A model generated the notes under the pieces. It saw only the letters and a program-made list of their open reading frames with translations, did no database searches and was not told the DNA's origin. Below, piece by piece: positions 61,801 through 64,000 of a stretch of 64,000 nucleotides of DNA (within the stretch, counting starts at the first letter, position 1; every line of letters begins with the position of its first letter). This stretch comes from Shinella sp. (lineage in GTDB: Bacteria; Pseudomonadota; Alphaproteobacteria; Rhizobiales; Rhizobiaceae): the NCBI GenBank assembly GCA_003248775.1, contig QFQX01000007.1:62001-126000 (forward strand), written 5' to 3'. The position numbers and the translations under genes are program-made.

Positions 61801-62586
61801 TCAGCGCTTCGGCCTCGTTTTCTCGATCGCCTCGCGGTCCTTCAGGATGGCCTTTTCAAACCATGGAGGCACGATCGATATGCTGGAGCGGAATACATTT
61901 TCCGGAATGTCTCGCCAGAAAGCCAGAATGGCGTCGGCGAAGTCCTCGAACTGATCTTCCTTCACTCGAAGGGCAGTATGGTCGCACAGAGCCACATCGG
62001 AGAGGCGACCACCATAATCCCTAAATGGATCGTGGAGGTACTCAGGGTAGCGTTCTTTCAGGTCCTGCAGGGAAGGTCCTTCGCCATGCTTGTAAACGTT
62101 GACGACCAAGCGGCAAGCGTTGAGCGATTTAAAATAGTTGGCGGTTCGAAGCGGCCACCCGAAACTCTCCAACAGATCTATTATCAGCGCAAAGTCAGCC
62201 CCCCACACTTTCGCTCGCACATTATCGCCGTTGTGCCAATGCTGAATCTCGCGCACCAACCAATTGCGAAGCTGTTTGTCCCATTGATGGTACATGCCCG
62301 CCACAACGCTTAGCCGGGTCTGTTCGCGCATATCGCTAAGCATCTGGTAGTGTTGGATGCCAACATCATTGGCGGCTTCATAGTAGCTCTCCGGGTCGTC
62401 GCTGTCGGGGTTGAACCACCTGCCGCTCTCTTCCAGCCAAACGTCCGCGGCCTTTTCGGCATCTGCTTCGATATCGTCGAATCTCGACAGCAGTCGACTG
62501 CGGGCTTCTCTAACATAGAAATGATGCTGCTCGATAAGAGAGGCGCGAAACTGGCTCCACATCTGAAAAAGTACGTAATCGCTCAT
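61801..62586 (-). CDS. Hypothetical protein, HEPN-like helical
   Basis: Protein of about 261 residues, rich in helices and aromatic or charged residues (MSDYVLFQMWSQFRASLIEQ, HHFYVREARSRLLSRF). No signal peptide or membrane segment. It contains NYFKSLNACRLVVNVYKHGE, whose N-x(4-5)-H-like ending and helical frame recall HEPN/RiboL-PSP or AbiV-type proteins; this is only a resemblance. Base composition is more AT-rich than the metabolic genes, suggesting recent transfer. Start at 62586 overlaps the upstream small gene by four bases, so the two are a translational pair. Confidence 0.6.
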   Translation of the reverse strand: MSDYVLFQMWSQFRASLIEQHHFYVREARSRLLSRFDDIEADAEKAADVWLEESGRWFNPDSDDPESYYEAANDVGIQHYQMLSDMREQTRLSVVAGMYHQWDKQLRNWLVREIQHWHNGDNVRAKVWGADFALIIDLLESFGWPLRTANYFKSLNACRLVVNVYKHGEGPSLQDLKERYPEYLHDPFRDYGGRLSDVALCDHTALRVKEDQFEDFADAILAFWRDIPENVFRSSISIVPPWFEKAILKDREAIEKTRPKR

Positions 62587-62786
62587 GGAAACAACCCATA
62601 GACGATGTCCCACAACCAGCTCGTCCTTGGCTCGGCGGTGTCGAGGCATTCGAAGTCGTAAATGCCGAAGGAGTCCTGCTTACACATACCCGTCAGCATG
62701 GCGTAATGCTCACGCTCGACGTCACCAAGGCGGTACAGCGACCAGCCCAGGCCAACTGCCAGCACGATGATCAATAACGATTTCAT
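62583..62786 (-). CDS. Small membrane-anchored hypothetical protein
   Basis: 67 residues with one N-terminal hydrophobic segment (MKSLLIIVLAVGLGWSLYRL) that serves as signal or anchor, then a short part with two Cys (MLTGMCKQDSFGIYDFECLD). No family recognised. Its TGA overlaps the start of the next gene (61801-62586) by ATGA, so they are co-expressed. The two-gene layout, a tiny membrane protein plus a larger soluble one, recalls accessory defence or toxin-immunity pairs, but nothing proves that. Confidence 0.55.
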   Translation of the reverse strand: MKSLLIIVLAVGLGWSLYRLGDVEREHYAMLTGMCKQDSFGIYDFECLDTAEPRTSWLWDIVYGLFP

Positions 62787-63030
62787 AGCTCCCCGAAACC
62801 TCCTGCCACGAAGTGAAAATTAGGGGGCCTTGGGTTCAATTGGAAGCGAATGCGGGGACTAGGCGCCCAAAAAAACCACACGTCAGGGCGCCTAAGCTCG
62901 TGGGATGACACCTAAGTCAGAGTTGAGCCACCTCCGGCCCGGTGCATTCATCAGCGGTATGTCCGCTTCTAGTCAAACGTCCCTATAGCGAGCTGTCTGC
63001 TCCCGGCCCCTCAACCAAAATGCCCTGACC

Positions 63031-63294
63031 TTACCCCTCCGCCCCGCCCTTCGGGCAGATCCCCACATTGTGGCCTTCGAGACAGACGAAGCAGAGGCCG
63101 CCGTTTTCGAAGGCGAGGCGCAGTTGTGCTTCCGTGGAGCGGTGAACGTTGTGGCGCTCGCCCTCGTAGTCGCGGATCGTGCCTCGGGAAACGCCCGAGC
63201 GATCCGCCAGATCGCTCTGCGTCCAGTCGAGGAAACCCCGCGCCGCGCGACAGAGGGCAGGTGTCAAAAACTTCTGGTGGTCTGCTTGACCCAT
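63031..63294 (-). CDS. XRE-family small regulator
   Basis: HTH protein of about 87 residues from 63294; longer starts (63339, 63351) would add an unrelated leader. The HTH is DWTQSDLADRSGVSRGTIRD (after ARGFL), and the tail carries CFVCLEGHNVGICPKGG, a Cys/His-rich end that could bind metal. The region before it on the minus strand is AT-rich and may hold its promoter and operator. Target genes not known; the antiporter gene is divergent. Confidence 0.75.
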   Translation of the reverse strand: MGQADHQKFLTPALCRAARGFLDWTQSDLADRSGVSRGTIRDYEGERHNVHRSTEAQLRLAFENGGLCFVCLEGHNVGICPKGGAEG

Positions 63295-63379
63295 CGTCCG
63301 ATTCTGCCCATAATGGTCAATATAGATCATATATGGCATTTTTGCTCGCATGGCTAGAGGCGCAGGACATACCCTCCTC

Positions 63380-63395
63380 GGGCCCGCGCGGGCCC
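63380..63395 (+). promoter_or_regulatory. GC palindrome in antiporter leader
   Basis: GGGCCCGCGCGGGCCC is a perfect 16-base palindrome that can form a GGGCCC/GGGCCC stem with a GCGC loop. It lies between the XRE gene and the antiporter gene, ten bases before the ribosome site AAAGGA (63405-63410), and may tune translation or end antisense transcripts. Confidence 0.4.
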
Positions 63396-63430
63396 TTCAA
63401 AAGTAAAGGAACCCGGTCATTGGGATAACG

Positions 63431-64000
63431 TTGGAACCATATTTCCTGCTGGTCCTGTTGATCCTGCCTTTCGCCGGAAGCCTTGCCTCGGTCTTTCTTC
63501 TGAACACGGCGTCACGGGTCCTGCCCTCCTGGGTTGCGGGCGCGGTTGCGTTGTCTGCCCTGGTGATCGTGCTTCTCGCCTATCCCGCCATCTCCGGCGG
63601 CGAGCCGCTCCGCTTCGAGGCGGAATGGGTTCCCCAGCTCGGACTTGCCTTCAAGCTCCGGATGGATGGTTTCGCATGGATGTTTTCCGTGCTGATCACC
63701 GGCATCGGCTTCCTCGTCATCGTCTATGCGCGATACTACATGTCGGAAGAGGACCCGGTTCCGCGGTTCTTCTCCTTCCTGCTTGCCTTCATGGGCGCGA
63801 TGCTCGGCATCGTCATCTCGGGCAATGTCATCCTGCTGTCGGTCTTCTGGGAACTGACCAGCATCTTCTCCTTCCTGCTGATCAGCTACTGGCACAACAC
63901 GGCCGCCGCCCGCGATGGCGCGCGCATGGCGCTGACGATCACCGGCATCGGCGGCTTCTGCCTGCTGATCGGCCTCCTGATCCTCGGCAACATCGTCGGC
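63431..64000 (+). CDS. phaA: Monovalent cation/H+ antiporter subunit A, 3' end missing
   Basis: Start of the large membrane subunit of an Mrp/Pha-type Na+(K+)/H+ antiporter, related to NADH dehydrogenase subunit 5. The first 190 residues show helices such as PYFLLVLLILPFAGSLASVF and the family segments MDGFAWMFSVLITGIG, FVIVYARYYMSEED-like LVIVYARYYMSEED, and VFWELTSIFSFLLI with the conserved Glu. TTG 63431 gives the usual N-terminus, but AAAGGA (63405-63410) is better spaced for an ATT at 63419 (start I-G-I-T). The gene runs off the window. Regulation by the adjacent XRE gene is possible. Confidence 0.85.
   Translation, partial: MEPYFLLVLLILPFAGSLASVFLLNTASRVLPSWVAGAVALSALVIVLLAYPAISGGEPLRFEAEWVPQLGLAFKLRMDGFAWMFSVLITGIGFLVIVYARYYMSEEDPVPRFFSFLLAFMGAMLGIVISGNVILLSVFWELTSIFSFLLISYWHNTAAARDGARMALTITGIGGFCLLIGLLILGNIVG

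Overview
The window is high-GC alphaproteobacterial chromosome or megaplasmid DNA, most like the Rhizobiaceae. The evidence is the strong G/C third-position bias, several intergenic palindromic repeats of the kind found throughout Rhizobium, Sinorhizobium and Agrobacterium genomes, a PhaA-type antiporter subunit, an IalB-family protein, FixK/FNR-type boxes, and many ABC uptake systems beside amidohydrolases. No rRNA, tRNA, CRISPR array, prophage or complete insertion sequence was recognised. Genus and species cannot be assigned from what is visible.

Layout. (1) 1-6009: a plus-strand nitrogen-release cluster with the 3' part of allophanate hydrolase (AtzF), a cytosine-deaminase-like amidohydrolase, a gamma-glutamyltransferase-family protein and a second amidohydrolase whose catalytic Glu and Asp are replaced. 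(2) 6147-9699: a nitroreductase, two adjacent DJ-1/PfpI proteins and a divergent LysR regulator. (3) 9724-16400: a nine-gene minus-strand operon, atpDCQRBEFAG, encoding an N-type F-ATPase whose c subunit carries Na+-binding residues. (4) 16628-24106: a decayed toxin with an intact XRE antitoxin, then cydDC, a DUF2946-like gene, cydAB and the tiny cydX. FNR/FixK-like boxes lie upstream of both atpD and cydD, which suggests that the ion-pumping ATPase and the microaerobic oxidase respond to the same oxygen signal.

(5) 24460-34103: a LacI regulator with two abutting operators, a ribose/fructose-type ABC importer, and an unusual set of enzymes: phosphotriesterase-like hydrolase, glutamine-amidotransferase-like protein without the Cys, PfkB kinase, BtpA/SgcQ protein, Cys-less TenA and an M20 carbamoylase-type hydrolase. 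This looks like a catabolic pathway for an unidentified, probably N-containing, glycoside or phosphorylated compound. (6) 34396-36822: a long 2-hydroxyacid dehydrogenase and two orphan genes. (7) 36953-44472: a third amidohydrolase, an RpiR regulator and a Ugp-like ABC importer with a glycerophosphodiesterase. (8) 44723-52094: a BMP-type nucleoside/nucleobase ABC importer, an amidase and a canonical cytosine deaminase (CodA).

(9) 52395-61562: a two-partner secretion operon. The giant FHA-like exoprotein (GLUG and MBG-type repeats) is split by one in-frame TAG codon, and is followed by its TpsB transporter and an IalB-family periplasmic protein. (10) 61801-64000: two overlapping hypothetical genes, an XRE regulator and the start of a PhaA/MrpA antiporter subunit.

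The main themes are nitrogen scavenging (four CodA-like amidohydrolases, AtzF, an amidase, a carbamoylase), low-oxygen and ion energetics (N-ATPase, cytochrome bd, antiporter) and cell-surface secretion.
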